The notes under the pieces: generated by a model
What the model was told of the DNA's origin: nothing
The model's database searches: none
The model's input: only the letters and a program-made list of their open reading frames with translations
Shown: in pieces, positions 43,015 through 51,301 of the stretch
Position numbering within the stretch: the stretch's first letter is position 1
Layout: the number at the start of each line of letters is the position of its first letter
Assembly: GCA_028291705.1 (NCBI GenBank)
Contig: JAQGNS010000189.1
Location: 48,019 to 112,018, forward strand
Source: Nevskia sp.
GTDB taxonomy: Bacteria > Pseudomonadota > Gammaproteobacteria > Nevskiales > Nevskiaceae
DNA: 64,000 bases
Direction of reading: 5' to 3'
Position numbers and translations under genes: made by a program

Positions 43015-44202
43015 ATGCCTCAAAACTTCAAGTTACCCGACAAGAAAGCGGTTATCTACTGGCCGGTGGGAACCGGCGACTCAACAACCCTTGTACTCCG
43101 CCCCGGCGAGCTGGTCATGCAGATCGACCTTAACCATCTGGAGAAGGCCGACGATCCGGACGAGCCGTCCTGGCCCATCATTGATCACCTGGTCAAAACA
43201 CTCCCCAAGCGCAACGGCCGCCCGTACCTGGCGGTTTTCGCTTTGACCCATCCGGATCAGGATCACTGCCGCGGCTTCGCCGAGCTACTCAAGAAGGTCG
43301 ACATCGGCGAACTCTGGCACACGCCGAAGGTATTCCGCGCTCACAGTAAAGACGAGCCGCTTTGCCCGGACGCCCGCGTATTCCGTAACGAAGCGCACCG
43401 CCGTCGCAAAGCGATCCTGGCGCGGCCCAGCTCGGTACCTTCCGGCGACCGCCTGCGCGTCATTGGCCACGACGCTATCCTCAACGAGGATCAGTACAAA
43501 GGCCTTCCGGATACGGCCAAATCCCGCGCTGGTGACAAGGTGACTCTGGTGGACGGTGTGAACTTGGCCGGCCATTTCCAGGCGTTCATCCATGCGCCGT
43601 TCAGCGACGACCAGGAGGCCGACAAGAACAATACCAGCCTGGCCCTCAACGTTGTGTTGTGGGAGGGTAAGACCCACGGTCAGTTCGCCTTCTTCGGCGA
43701 TCGGGAGTACCCGACAATCAAGCGAATCTTTGAAGTCACGGAGTTCAACAAGACCAATACCCCGTACCTGTACTGGGACGTGATGCTGGCGTCGCACCAC
43801 TGCTCCAAGAAAGTGATGTACTGGAAGGACGAGGGTCAGAAGGATGCCACCCTGAAACAGGACATCATGGACTACTTCGAGAAGTATGCCCGCAAGGGGG
43901 CGTATATCGTGTCCAGCTCGAAGTCCGATTTCACCGACGAGCCGGGCGACAACCCTCCCCACAGGAAGGCGCGGAAGAAGTACGAGGAAATAGTGGACGC
44001 CGGCGGCTTCGTCTGCACGCACGAATACCCCAGCAAAAAGGATCCGGCTCCCCTGGTCTTCGTGGTGCTGGAACAGGGCGTGAAGTTGGAGGACGCCCGT
44101 ACCAAGGCGGCAGTGGCTGCCGGTCTGGCAACGGCTGCAACGGCTGCGCGCGGCGCAGGGCAGCCGCCGGGGCTCCAGGTCGGCTTCGGCCGCAAGCGGT
44201 GA
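43015..44202 (+). CDS. Metallo-beta-lactamase-fold hydrolase (ComEC/Rec2-like), defence-associated
   Basis: The 395-aa protein has the metallo-beta-lactamase signature HPDQDH (His79, Asp81, Asp83, His84) and a later LASHHCSKK and FGDREY that can complete the two-metal site. It lacks signal or membrane segments, so it acts in the cytoplasm. Proteins of this type in defence islands resemble the ComEC/Rec2 hydrolase domain and may cleave nucleic acid, nucleotides or a signal molecule; the substrate is unknown. ATG 43015 follows AAAGGAATCACAAA. The stop overlaps the GTG start of the E2-E1-JAB gene, implying equimolar translation. The C-terminus is Ala/Gly-rich. Confidence 0.83.
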   Translation: MPQNFKLPDKKAVIYWPVGTGDSTTLVLRPGELVMQIDLNHLEKADDPDEPSWPIIDHLVKTLPKRNGRPYLAVFALTHPDQDHCRGFAELLKKVDIGELWHTPKVFRAHSKDEPLCPDARVFRNEAHRRRKAILARPSSVPSGDRLRVIGHDAILNEDQYKGLPDTAKSRAGDKVTLVDGVNLAGHFQAFIHAPFSDDQEADKNNTSLALNVVLWEGKTHGQFAFFGDREYPTIKRIFEVTEFNKTNTPYLYWDVMLASHHCSKKVMYWKDEGQKDATLKQDIMDYFEKYARKGAYIVSSSKSDFTDEPGDNPPHRKARKKYEEIVDAGGFVCTHEYPSKKDPAPLVFVVLEQGVKLEDARTKAAVAAGLATAATAARGAGQPPGLQVGFGRKR

Positions 44203-46478
44203 CGCCGGGGCAGGAAAGGGCCGTACGCGAGTTGCGCCGCTTGTGTACGGTTGGTCCCAACGAGATCGACTTCGAGGAACCGGCCCTCATGTCGAACAAC
44301 TGGCTGGACATTCCTTTGAGCCTGAGGATAGGCCCGGTGGAACACCGCGAGGGCGGTTTGCGCCTCAAAGACCGCGAGCGCCTGTCCTTGCTGGTGCCAC
44401 CGGACTTCCCGTTCCGCAAGCCCGTGGCGTTTGTCGAGCATGACCGTTTTGCCGGATTTCCTCATGTGGTATGGGGCACGACACTGTGCCTCTACCAGAG
44501 CGAATTGGAATGGAACCCTTCTGATGGGCTTTACGGGTACTTCACGCGACTGTCGGCGTGGCTAGGGCGCGCCGCGGCAAATGACATGGACCCGGTAGAA
44601 GGTCCGCTTGAACCGCCCCATCACATAACCGATTTCAGCAAGACGCCATTTCTCATCTCCTTCAACGCCCCTGTAGCTGCAGGTACGGGATGGGTGGGGC
44701 TCGCCGAACTCAGCAAAAAGCCTAACCGCATCGAAATCGTCGGTTGGCACCAGAGCGAAGAATCGATTCCCCAGACATCGGCCACGGCCCTGGTCGTGTT
44801 GCTGCCTGAACGGTTGCCCATGGAGTTCCCAAGGAAGGGAAAGGACTTCTTCCGCGAACTGGAGAAGCAGCATCTCGATCGCGATCGCATCTTGAATCTG
44901 CTGCGGCTTGCCGCGAGCTATGGCGAGGAATCCGATCCCGTCTACGTGGTGCTGGGTTCCCCATCCCGGCGTGGGCCGGATGGCACCCCCAAGCATCATT
45001 TCGCGGTCTGGGCTGCCCATTTCAGGAAATCCCTGAAAGTTATTGAACCGACGGCTGGCGACAACGACGTACTGGCGCACCTGAGAAAGGAAATCGCCGA
45101 CCTGATCTACAGCTCATTCGAAGACTCCGACTTGACTTGGTGTCCAGTCCTCGATGATCGAAGCGAAATTATAGTGCGGCGCGACCGGGGACGGCCGATG
45201 GCATGGTTCGAGGGCAAGCGCGTGCTACTACTAGGCTGCGGCGCATTGGGGTCCTGGGCCGGGGAAATGATCGCGCGGGCTAATCCAGCCCTATTGGACC
45301 TCGTGGATCAGGGCCAGGTAAAACCGGGGCTGCTGATTCGGCAAAACTTCACGCGCGACGACATCGGCGCAGCGAAAGCCACGGCCCTGGCGCAGCGGCT
45401 CGGCGCGTTCTCCAAAGCCGAGATCAAGGGCTATGACATGGACGCGCATCAGTTTTTGATTGGCGACGTCGACCGTGCGGCATGTTACGACCTGATCATC
45501 GACTGCACCGCTTCGCGAATCTTCCAGATGAAGCTGGAGCGCGATTGGGGCAAGCTGGCGGGGAAACTGCGGCGGCTGGCGTCCCTGGTCATCGATGGTC
45601 AAGCGCAGAACGCAATCGCTGTCGATCTGAGTTCGGGTTCTGCGCATGGTCCTTGGATCGGGTATCTCCGTCTAAAACAAGCGCTTTGCGGCGCCAAACG
45701 CACGCACGTGCTGTTGGACGCGTTTTATTCCGACCAGGCTATTGGGGATTTATTTCAGCCGGAGCCCGGCTGCTCGGACCCTACGTTTGCCGGGTCTGCA
45801 GTAGACGCCGTGTCGCTTGCTGGGGATTTCTTGAATTTGATTGCCAGCCGACCCGAGCAAGATAGCTCGTCGATGGGGTACGCTTTTTCCAGCCACGCTG
45901 CAGGCGCGTCTGCGCCGATTCACGAACTTGTGCCGCTGCTTGATCTTGATGTCATCACCGTCGGGCAGTATCGCGTGTTCGTATCCCCAGTGGTCTACGA
46001 GAGTGCCCGGAACCATGTCACGGAAAACAACCAGGAAAGGTCACGACGGCACGAAACTGGAGGCTTGCTCTGGGGCTATTGGGACGACGCCGCTAACGTG
46101 ATCGTGATATTCGACGCTTCGGGACCTCCACCTGACAGCCGTCATGACCCAGGACACTTCGAATGCGGTACGCGCGGCACCAAGGCCGAACATGCTAGGC
46201 GTTCGAAAAATAGCCGCGGAAGCTCGGACTTCATCGGGATGTGGCACACCCATCCGGGAATGTCACCTAAGCAGAGCATGGAGGATGTGGCCGGGATGGC
46301 CGGCCTCGTTGCCGGACTCGGTCAGAACCAGCGCCGAGCACTAATGATGATCTTCGGCCGGCTCCGCGGTCGGGCCGAAGTAGGACTCTATGTATATGAG
46401 AGCATTGACGCCGACCGGCGGGGTGAACGGCTTGCAATCGGTGAGGCGTTGGTCGCACTTAAAGAGCCGGTGGTCTAA
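44199..46478 (+). CDS. E2-E1-JAB triple-fusion protein (ubiquitin-like conjugation and deconjugation)
   Basis: A single 759-aa chain joins three domains. Residues 1-145 are E2/UBC-like, with FPFRKPVAFVE and the likely catalytic Cys97 in TTLCLYQSE. Residues about 330-580 are E1/ThiF-like: nucleotide loop GCGALGS (346-352), IRQNFTRDDIGAAKA and a possible thioester Cys525 in GCSDPTF. Residues about 600-750 are JAB/JAMM: Glu619 in HETGG, then HTHPG (His683, His685), Ser693 and Asp696. All catalytic positions appear intact. In type II CBASS the E1-E2 (Cap2) and JAB (Cap3) are separate proteins; here they are fused. I recall published surveys of prokaryotic E1-like proteins noting E2-E1-JAB fusions beside metallo-beta-lactamase genes. 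No ubiquitin-like gene was found nearby. Confidence 0.88.
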   Translation: MTPGQERAVRELRRLCTVGPNEIDFEEPALMSNNWLDIPLSLRIGPVEHREGGLRLKDRERLSLLVPPDFPFRKPVAFVEHDRFAGFPHVVWGTTLCLYQSELEWNPSDGLYGYFTRLSAWLGRAAANDMDPVEGPLEPPHHITDFSKTPFLISFNAPVAAGTGWVGLAELSKKPNRIEIVGWHQSEESIPQTSATALVVLLPERLPMEFPRKGKDFFRELEKQHLDRDRILNLLRLAASYGEESDPVYVVLGSPSRRGPDGTPKHHFAVWAAHFRKSLKVIEPTAGDNDVLAHLRKEIADLIYSSFEDSDLTWCPVLDDRSEIIVRRDRGRPMAWFEGKRVLLLGCGALGSWAGEMIARANPALLDLVDQGQVKPGLLIRQNFTRDDIGAAKATALAQRLGAFSKAEIKGYDMDAHQFLIGDVDRAACYDLIIDCTASRIFQMKLERDWGKLAGKLRRLASLVIDGQAQNAIAVDLSSGSAHGPWIGYLRLKQALCGAKRTHVLLDAFYSDQAIGDLFQPEPGCSDPTFAGSAVDAVSLAGDFLNLIASRPEQDSSSMGYAFSSHAAGASAPIHELVPLLDLDVITVGQYRVFVSPVVYESARNHVTENNQERSRRHETGGLLWGYWDDAANVIVIFDASGPPPDSRHDPGHFECGTRGTKAEHARRSKNSRGSSDFIGMWHTHPGMSPKQSMEDVAGMAGLVAGLGQNQRRALMMIFGRLRGRAEVGLYVYESIDADRRGERLAIGEALVALKEPVV

Positions 46479-46493
46479 AAAATTGGAGGCGTT

Positions 46494-47636
46494 GTGAAAA
46501 TCGGACTTGCGCTCTCTGGGGGCGGGACTAGGGCTGCTATTTTTCATCTCGGCGTTTTGCGGCGTCTGGCATTAGACGGGCGACTGGAACAGATTGCATG
46601 CGTTTCGTCTGTGTCCGGCGGAAGCATCGCCATTGCTCTCGTCATGTCCCATGCGGGAGTAAAATGGCCCACGTCCCAAGAATATCTAACGTCAGTTTAT
46701 CCAGAATTAAGAAACCTTCTCTCAAGTAGGGACTTATTCTCTGTCGGGGCCATCGCAGCATCGCCTTTGCACTGGCATAGAGTTTTTACAAACAGAGCAA
46801 GAATTGTTGCTGATTTTTTGGAGAAGCGATGGCAAGTAAAGGGCGACTTAATTGAGCTTCCTGACTCACCTCGGTGGCTGATCAACACCACTTGCATCGA
46901 AACGGGGAAAAACTGGCGCTTCAGCAAGATGGAAATGGGTGACTGGGTTTTTGGAAAGCACTATCAGCCTCCATTCTCCGTGGCAGAAGCTGCAGCTGCG
47001 TCTGCTGCGGTACCTTATGTAATTGGCTCACTCGCCTTCAAATTACCAGTCGAAGGTTGGTATGAGACAAATCCCGGAACAAAGGAGCCCCTTGGCCGGA
47101 AGGCATTGCCGTTTCGAAAAGTAAATCTATGGGATGGAGGTGCTTACGAAAATCTAGGGCTTGAACCCCTATACAAAATTGAGCAAGGGATGATCAACTG
47201 CGATTGTGTGCTGGTGAGCGACGCCTCCGGCGGACTGCCGCCAGTAGGCGGGTCATCCCTAATCAAATTGCTGAGGGGGCAGCTATCGTCTCCACGCCTC
47301 TTCGATATTTCAAGCGATCAAATCCGTTTCTTGCGCAGCCGAATGTTTGTCAGCGCCTTGACTAGGGGTGAAGCCAAGGGCGCTTTTATTCGAATGGGAA
47401 ATTCTGTCCGAGATATAGACATTGCGTGCAATAGGCTGCAGGCTCCATCCCATTACGCCGCATTTCAATCAGATGCGGATGCTCAATTTGCTCTTAAGCA
47501 TCCGACTACGCTATCGGCGGTTACGGCACATGAATTCGAACGCATTGCAAGGAACGGATTCGAGATAGCTAACGCAACCATCAACGCATATTGCAAAGAA
47601 CTTAATCTAAGCAAGCAGATATGGGAGGCCCATTGA
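46494..47636 (+). CDS. Patatin-like phospholipase
   Basis: The 380-aa protein has the patatin glycine-rich oxyanion loop SGGGTRAAIFHLGVLRRL, the nucleophile Ser41 in SSVSGGSIA (the first Gly of GxSxG is Ser here), and the catalytic Asp214 in DGGAYENLG. Patatin-like enzymes degrade membrane phospholipids; some (CapV/CapE) are CBASS effectors. GTG 46494 follows AATTGGAGGCGTT, 15 bp after the triple-fusion gene. Base composition is visibly more AT-rich than the genes before it, suggesting a different recent history. The gene overlaps the next one by one base. Confidence 0.88.
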   Translation: MKIGLALSGGGTRAAIFHLGVLRRLALDGRLEQIACVSSVSGGSIAIALVMSHAGVKWPTSQEYLTSVYPELRNLLSSRDLFSVGAIAASPLHWHRVFTNRARIVADFLEKRWQVKGDLIELPDSPRWLINTTCIETGKNWRFSKMEMGDWVFGKHYQPPFSVAEAAAASAAVPYVIGSLAFKLPVEGWYETNPGTKEPLGRKALPFRKVNLWDGGAYENLGLEPLYKIEQGMINCDCVLVSDASGGLPPVGGSSLIKLLRGQLSSPRLFDISSDQIRFLRSRMFVSALTRGEAKGAFIRMGNSVRDIDIACNRLQAPSHYAAFQSDADAQFALKHPTTLSAVTAHEFERIARNGFEIANATINAYCKELNLSKQIWEAH

Positions 47637-48703
47637 TGGACGCCCCCTGTACAGAAACATCCCCCGTCGAAACTGCCGATCTTGCGAACGCGGGAGCGCG
47701 CGCGATGTTCCAAAATGATCTTGGCGCAGGCGGCGATACAAACGCCTTTAAGCCGTGGGATCCCGCAATGCCGCAACTCCCGACCGGGCCTTTTCGTTAT
47801 AAACGACGGTCCTCTCTCAACTCGCAGCTGGGACGGACTAGTCGCAAAACGAAGCCGAACCCCGTGCGCGTAGCTGTTCGCCGATTTCTGGCATTTATGA
47901 GCACGACTAGCGCGTCGCAGAAGCGATACCTGTTTTCAGCGTTGCTTTGGGCGATGGTGATCGTCATTCACCTGACTCCATTGAGAAATGACCCGACTTG
48001 GGCCAGTGTTACTCACCTGGCGCTGATCGTATGGCTACTCGCGATGGCGTTGGATGGCGTGCGGGTCTACGAGAGGATCAAGGCTACAACGGTTGGCAAT
48101 TGGGTGATCTGGGGCTTGGGTCTGGCGTTGGGCAACTTCCTGGTGGTAACTGCCGCACAAGAAGTAGCAGTCATCACGAGTGAGGATCCGAGCAAATTTC
48201 CCCACACAGTCGCCATGGTGGCTTTACTAGAGGTCCCGCAGCTGACGATCGTCGTTTTGATCTTGATCACCGTGCCCTGGGTGGTGTTCGGATTTCTCGG
48301 GCTTATGCACGAATTCTCGCCGGAATTAAAGCTGCTCTGGTTCGACAAGCCTGAGCCGCCAGCGCGCACTGAACCCTATGCTATACCTTCCAAGGTAATT
48401 CGCTTCGCAAGCTTCACCGCCTTGCTCATCTATATTGGAATCAACTGGCAGCACGGCATACCGGGGTACGATGCATGGGTCAAGCAGCGTGCAGAAGGAT
48501 TCCTGTACACATTTGAGATGTATACAAAAAGCGCTTGTGTTGCGGCCCAGGGACGGCACCATACCCTAATTGGCGACGCCAAGGTTCTTATCGGAACGGA
48601 AAACAAGGGTGTCTATGCATTCAGCTCCGTAGAATGCAAAGCAGAGGCGCCGAAGAAGATGACTCTAAGCCCGTTGCCATCGGACCAAAGCCCGACGCCG
48701 TAG
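47636..48703 (+). CDS. Five-helix membrane protein, defence-operon associated
   Basis: From ATG 47636 (TGATG overlap with the patatin stop, behind GGGAGGCCCATTG) the product is 355 aa. A polar, basic N-terminal 95 residues are followed by about five hydrophobic segments (YLFSALLWAMVIVIHL, LALIVWLLAMAL, WVIWGLGLALGNFLVV, QLTIVVLILITVPWVVFGFL, FTALLIYIGI) and a soluble end with two Cys. I do not recognise the family. The coupling to the patatin gene suggests a membrane platform or second effector. A start at 47621 is possible but less likely. Confidence 0.7.
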   Translation: MDAPCTETSPVETADLANAGARAMFQNDLGAGGDTNAFKPWDPAMPQLPTGPFRYKRRSSLNSQLGRTSRKTKPNPVRVAVRRFLAFMSTTSASQKRYLFSALLWAMVIVIHLTPLRNDPTWASVTHLALIVWLLAMALDGVRVYERIKATTVGNWVIWGLGLALGNFLVVTAAQEVAVITSEDPSKFPHTVAMVALLEVPQLTIVVLILITVPWVVFGFLGLMHEFSPELKLLWFDKPEPPARTEPYAIPSKVIRFASFTALLIYIGINWQHGIPGYDAWVKQRAEGFLYTFEMYTKSACVAAQGRHHTLIGDAKVLIGTENKGVYAFSSVECKAEAPKKMTLSPLPSDQSPTP

Positions 48704-48766
48704 GTCATCTACTCAGTGCTCGTGCGGCCGACGCCGCAAGATAACTTACTCGATGATTATGCCTTG

Positions 48767-48798
48767 CTCCGCTAGGCGCGCCATATCGCCTAGCGGAG
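48767..48798. terminator. 12-bp perfect hairpin between convergent genes
   Basis: CTCCGCTAGGCG (48767-48778) and CGCCTAGCGGAG (48787-48798) with an 8-nt loop. It lies between the end of the defence operon and the minus-strand gene ending at 48825. No U-run follows on either strand, so it is a probable RNA-end or insulating hairpin. Confidence 0.5.
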
Positions 48799-48824
48799 TA
48801 GGCCAATTGATTACGTTCGTCCCG

Positions 48825-49037
48825 CTACTTTTTCTCGACCAAAAGCGAAGTGCTGGGCGCCGGCGTCTCGTGAGCGGAGTCAAGCGCCATCTTGCTTTGC
48901 GGAAAAGGTGGTCGCGGCTGCGGTGCCGCCGCCGATTGCTGTGACTGATTCTGGCCCGGCGTAGGGGGGGGAGCCGGAACGGGAGCTGCCTGCGCCCCAT
49001 TTGTAGACTGATCGCTCTGGTTGGTTTGATTGCTCAT
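48825..49037 (-). CDS. 70-aa Pro/Gln-rich protein
   Basis: The product starts MSNQTNQSDQ and is Pro/Gln/Ala-rich throughout, so it is probably disordered. It is similar along its length to the last 83 residues of the neighbouring membrane protein (49085-49918), sharing MSNQ, the PAPxP run, RPxFPxS and DS-E-PAP. GAGGATACGCCG precedes ATG 49037. Function unknown. Confidence 0.5.
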   Translation of the reverse strand: MSNQTNQSDQSTNGAQAAPVPAPPPTPGQNQSQQSAAAPQPRPPFPQSKMALDSAHETPAPSTSLLVEKK

Positions 49038-49084
49038 CGGCGTATCCTCGATCGCATATATTTAAATGACAATTTCTTGCTCTA

Positions 49085-49336
49085 CTACTTTTCCGCTTTG
49101 TCATCCTTTTTTGGAATCTTCTTCCCGGGAGCGGGTATCTCCATTGAATCGCGAGTCATAATGCTCTTCGGGAACGCAGGTCTTTGGAGCGGCGTCTGTG
49201 ACGAATCTTGGGCGGACTGATTCGACTGGACTGGTGCACCGGCAGCGGCGGGCGCCGGGATTGGTTGAGCAGGGGTAGTGTCGGTGGCTTGTCTGCCCTG
49301 GTCAGGAGAACTTTCCTGAGTTATCTGGTTGGACAT
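49085..49336 (-). CDS. Possible nested product from internal start
   Basis: In the frame of the membrane protein, ATG 49336 has its own AGGATA ribosome site and would give an 83-aa protein (MSNQITQESSPDQG at its start) like the 70-aa protein at 48825. Whether it is made separately cannot be told from sequence. Confidence 0.3.
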   Translation of the reverse strand: MSNQITQESSPDQGRQATDTTPAQPIPAPAAAGAPVQSNQSAQDSSQTPLQRPAFPKSIMTRDSMEIPAPGKKIPKKDDKAEK

Positions 49337-49918
49337 CGATATATCCTGAACTACATGAATGGGGGACACTAGCTCAACAGGTTGAGCTTCCGATTTCGCT
49401 TTGGAGGTAACGAGGGCGTAGCGCGGGAGCGCAAGAATGATGGGCAACAACGAGAAAAATGCCAAGCGTTGAGCGAGTAACAAATGGTAAGTACGGCGCT
49501 CATTCTGCTTCACATTGTGGTCAACCGATTTTGCATACTCTTTGACGAGATTTAGCCGCGCTTCATCAAGCGCCTTATCGGGTTCCGGATGTTGTTCAAG
49601 ATAGTCTATAAGTGGCAGGGGCTGGGGAACCCTCATGTACTCGAAACCCCTGAGAAGAACGTAGGCAACAACCGTCGCCGAAAGCAACAAGATCAAAATC
49701 GCAACTGCCAAGGGAATCCAAAAGTAGCGCAGGTCCGAAGCTATCGCCAGGTGCCCTTTGAAGCCGCTTGCGAGGTAGACGACAATTCCAGAGAATGGAG
49801 TGATGGCAAGGGTGATCACGAAGCTGATTCGCTCCTTGATCCTGCTCGTGGCGTCCCGCTCGGCCTCATAGGCTGAAACGGAGTGCTCCAATATCCACTC
49901 GATCGTATCGGAGTTCAT
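49085..49918 (-). CDS. Membrane protein with disordered tail
   Basis: The 277-aa protein has a short polar N-terminus, membrane segments near residues 30-50, 65-90 and 155-170 (ISFVITLAITPFSGIVVYLA; AVAILILLLSATVVAYVLL; LAFFSLLPIILALP), a charged loop between, and a Pro/Gln-rich tail from about residue 195. The tail begins with an internal Met (49336) behind AGGATATATCG and is homologous to the separate 70-aa protein downstream. The family is not recognised. Ribosome site for ATG 49918 is poor. Confidence 0.6.
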   Translation of the reverse strand: MNSDTIEWILEHSVSAYEAERDATSRIKERISFVITLAITPFSGIVVYLASGFKGHLAIASDLRYFWIPLAVAILILLLSATVVAYVLLRGFEYMRVPQPLPLIDYLEQHPEPDKALDEARLNLVKEYAKSVDHNVKQNERRTYHLLLAQRLAFFSLLPIILALPRYALVTSKAKSEAQPVELVSPIHVVQDISMSNQITQESSPDQGRQATDTTPAQPIPAPAAAGAPVQSNQSAQDSSQTPLQRPAFPKSIMTRDSMEIPAPGKKIPKKDDKAEK

Positions 49919-49989
49919 CTGTTCATCTGTCAGTACCGCTGGGAGTTCTGAAGCTGCTGCTTATAGTCGATCATTTTGGACCTTCCTGA

Positions 49990-50598
49990 TCACATTAGCT
50001 CCGCGAATTCGGCGAGCATATCGGCCGTAGTGGTCAGGCCCCAAGCCGTGCGCATTTCGGCAAGCATATCGTGCACGGTATAGGTGGGGTTCCGGCGCCG
50101 CTGCCGCGTTTTGCGCACCGCTTCGATCACGTCATGCAGATCCAGGCTGGCGGCATGCCGGAAGAAATCGTCTGGATGCTGGGCCTCGACGCCATGCCGG
50201 GCCAGCATTTCAGCCGGAAAGTCGTTCAGATTGTAGGTAACGATGACAGCGGCCTTGGAATAGATCGCGGCGGCCAGGACGTGGCGATCATGCGGATCGG
50301 GCAATGCCAGCGTAGGCTCCAGGAACTCGTAGCCTTCGACCAGGCAATCCGGCACCGCGGCATCCATCAGAGCACGTCGTCTGTCCAGGCGCAGGCGCTC
50401 CTGGTCCGCCCGCTCTCGTCCGTGCTGTTCCAGCATCGTTTCATAAACTGCGCGCACCCATTCTTCGTGGATGCGCGCAGTCCATTTCGCGCGATACAGC
50501 CCGGTCAAGGCCAAGTCGATGGCCAGACTTGTAAGGCCGGGCGAAAACAGGACATTGGCATCAAACAGCGCGGCGAATGAGCTTGTTCGGAAGTTCAT
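49990..50598 (-). CDS. PIN-domain toxin (ribonuclease)
   Basis: The 202-aa protein is a PIN-domain protein with LFDANVLFSPGL (Asp13), an acidic middle and DPHDRHVLAAAIYSKAAVIV plus YNLNDF near 120-145, which together give the acidic metal site. It is longer than VapC (about 130 aa). With its upstream helix-turn-helix partner (50561-51070, 38-bp overlap) it forms a toxin-antitoxin pair. The last 40 bp of the gene (50003-50042) recur at 56447-56486. Confidence 0.85.
   Translation of the reverse strand: MNFRTSSFAALFDANVLFSPGLTSLAIDLALTGLYRAKWTARIHEEWVRAVYETMLEQHGRERADQERLRLDRRRALMDAAVPDCLVEGYEFLEPTLALPDPHDRHVLAAAIYSKAAVIVTYNLNDFPAEMLARHGVEAQHPDDFFRHAASLDLHDVIEAVRKTRQRRRNPTYTVHDMLAEMRTAWGLTTTADMLAEFAELM
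50003..50042. repeat. 40-bp imperfect direct repeat, copy 1 (in PIN gene 3' end)
   Basis: 33 of 40 positions match 56447-56486 in the same orientation, from GCGAATTCGGC to the final CCCC. The two copies bracket 6.4 kb of cargo. Confidence 0.7.
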
Positions 50599-51070
50599 GC
50601 AAGCCTAGCTCGTGGTCGATGCGGCCAATTTCGTCCAGAGCGTCGCTGCTCCGCTGACGCTGCTGGTTCCGATACCTGAGGATATCCGCGGCCAGGATGC
50701 GACGATGCGTGCCCACCATATGGAACGGGATCGTGCCGTTTTCGAGCAGCTTCACCAGGAAGGGGCGCGACACGTTCAGCAGATCCGCAGCTTCCTGAGT
50801 CGTCAGTTCAGCGTGAATGGGCATCAAAGTCACGGCATTGCCGCGCGCAAGCTCGGACAGGGCACCTCTGAGCAAGCCCACAGCCAGAGCTGGAAGACTC
50901 ACTTCCTCATCGTTGCCACCGGGACCGAGCAAACGGATGCGCACCGGACCCGCTTCGCCATGAACAAGCCGGGCAAAGGCGCGACTTGCCTGTGCCGCCG
51001 CTTGAGCAACGGCCGGCTCGGGCAGCGACACCTCATCACGAGCTACGGGTTCTCTGAGTACAGCGTTCAT
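50561..51070 (-). CDS. Helix-turn-helix antitoxin partner of PIN toxin
   Basis: The 169-aa product from ATG 51070 has an excisionase-like helix-turn-helix near residues 83-128 (LTTQEAADLLNVSRPFLVKL, IPFHMVGTHRRI) and a C-terminal helix likely to neutralise the toxin. ACTAGGAGGCTTCAT gives an excellent ribosome site; the frame extends upstream to 51193 without support. GTGTC-GTTTT-GACAC just before the gene suits autoregulation. Confidence 0.82.
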   Translation of the reverse strand: MNAVLREPVARDEVSLPEPAVAQAAAQASRAFARLVHGEAGPVRIRLLGPGGNDEEVSLPALAVGLLRGALSELARGNAVTLMPIHAELTTQEAADLLNVSRPFLVKLLENGTIPFHMVGTHRRILAADILRYRNQQRQRSSDALDEIGRIDHELGLHELPNKLIRRAV

Positions 51071-51083
51071 ATGAAGCCTCCTA

Positions 51084-51149
51084 GTGTCGTTTTGACACCA
51101 CCATTGGGCCGAGGATACGTCATATCCGAAATAAGTGCAATATCCGAAA
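51084..51149 (-). promoter_or_regulatory. Autoregulatory region of the toxin-antitoxin pair
   Basis: GTGTC-GTTTT-GACAC (51084-51098) is an inverted repeat next to the antitoxin ribosome site. ATATCCGAAA occurs twice, at 51122-51131 and 51140-51149, 18 bp apart. These are probably operator and promoter parts. Confidence 0.5.
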
Positions 51150-51301
51150 CAACTGTATCGATACCAAGATGTTGTAGTTTGGAGTCGCTTCAAGCCCAGA
51201 TATTGTGCGAAGTACCCTTGAAAAGAAGATTGGCCGTCCTCAGCGTCAATTTAAGGCGTCTGACGATGGCGTCCGCCCGACCGATGGGCAAGGGGTGCAG
51301 C

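Noticed and set aside
43015-48703. Classification of the operon as a standard CBASS system
   Set aside because: No CD-NTase (GS-x-D nucleotidyltransferase) is encoded nearby, the E1-E2 and JAB domains are in one chain, and an MBL protein is added.
50612-51301. Upstream part of the frame that ends in the LRAT-like gene
   Set aside because: It is antisense to the antitoxin gene; the LRAT pattern and a ribosome site begin at 51302.
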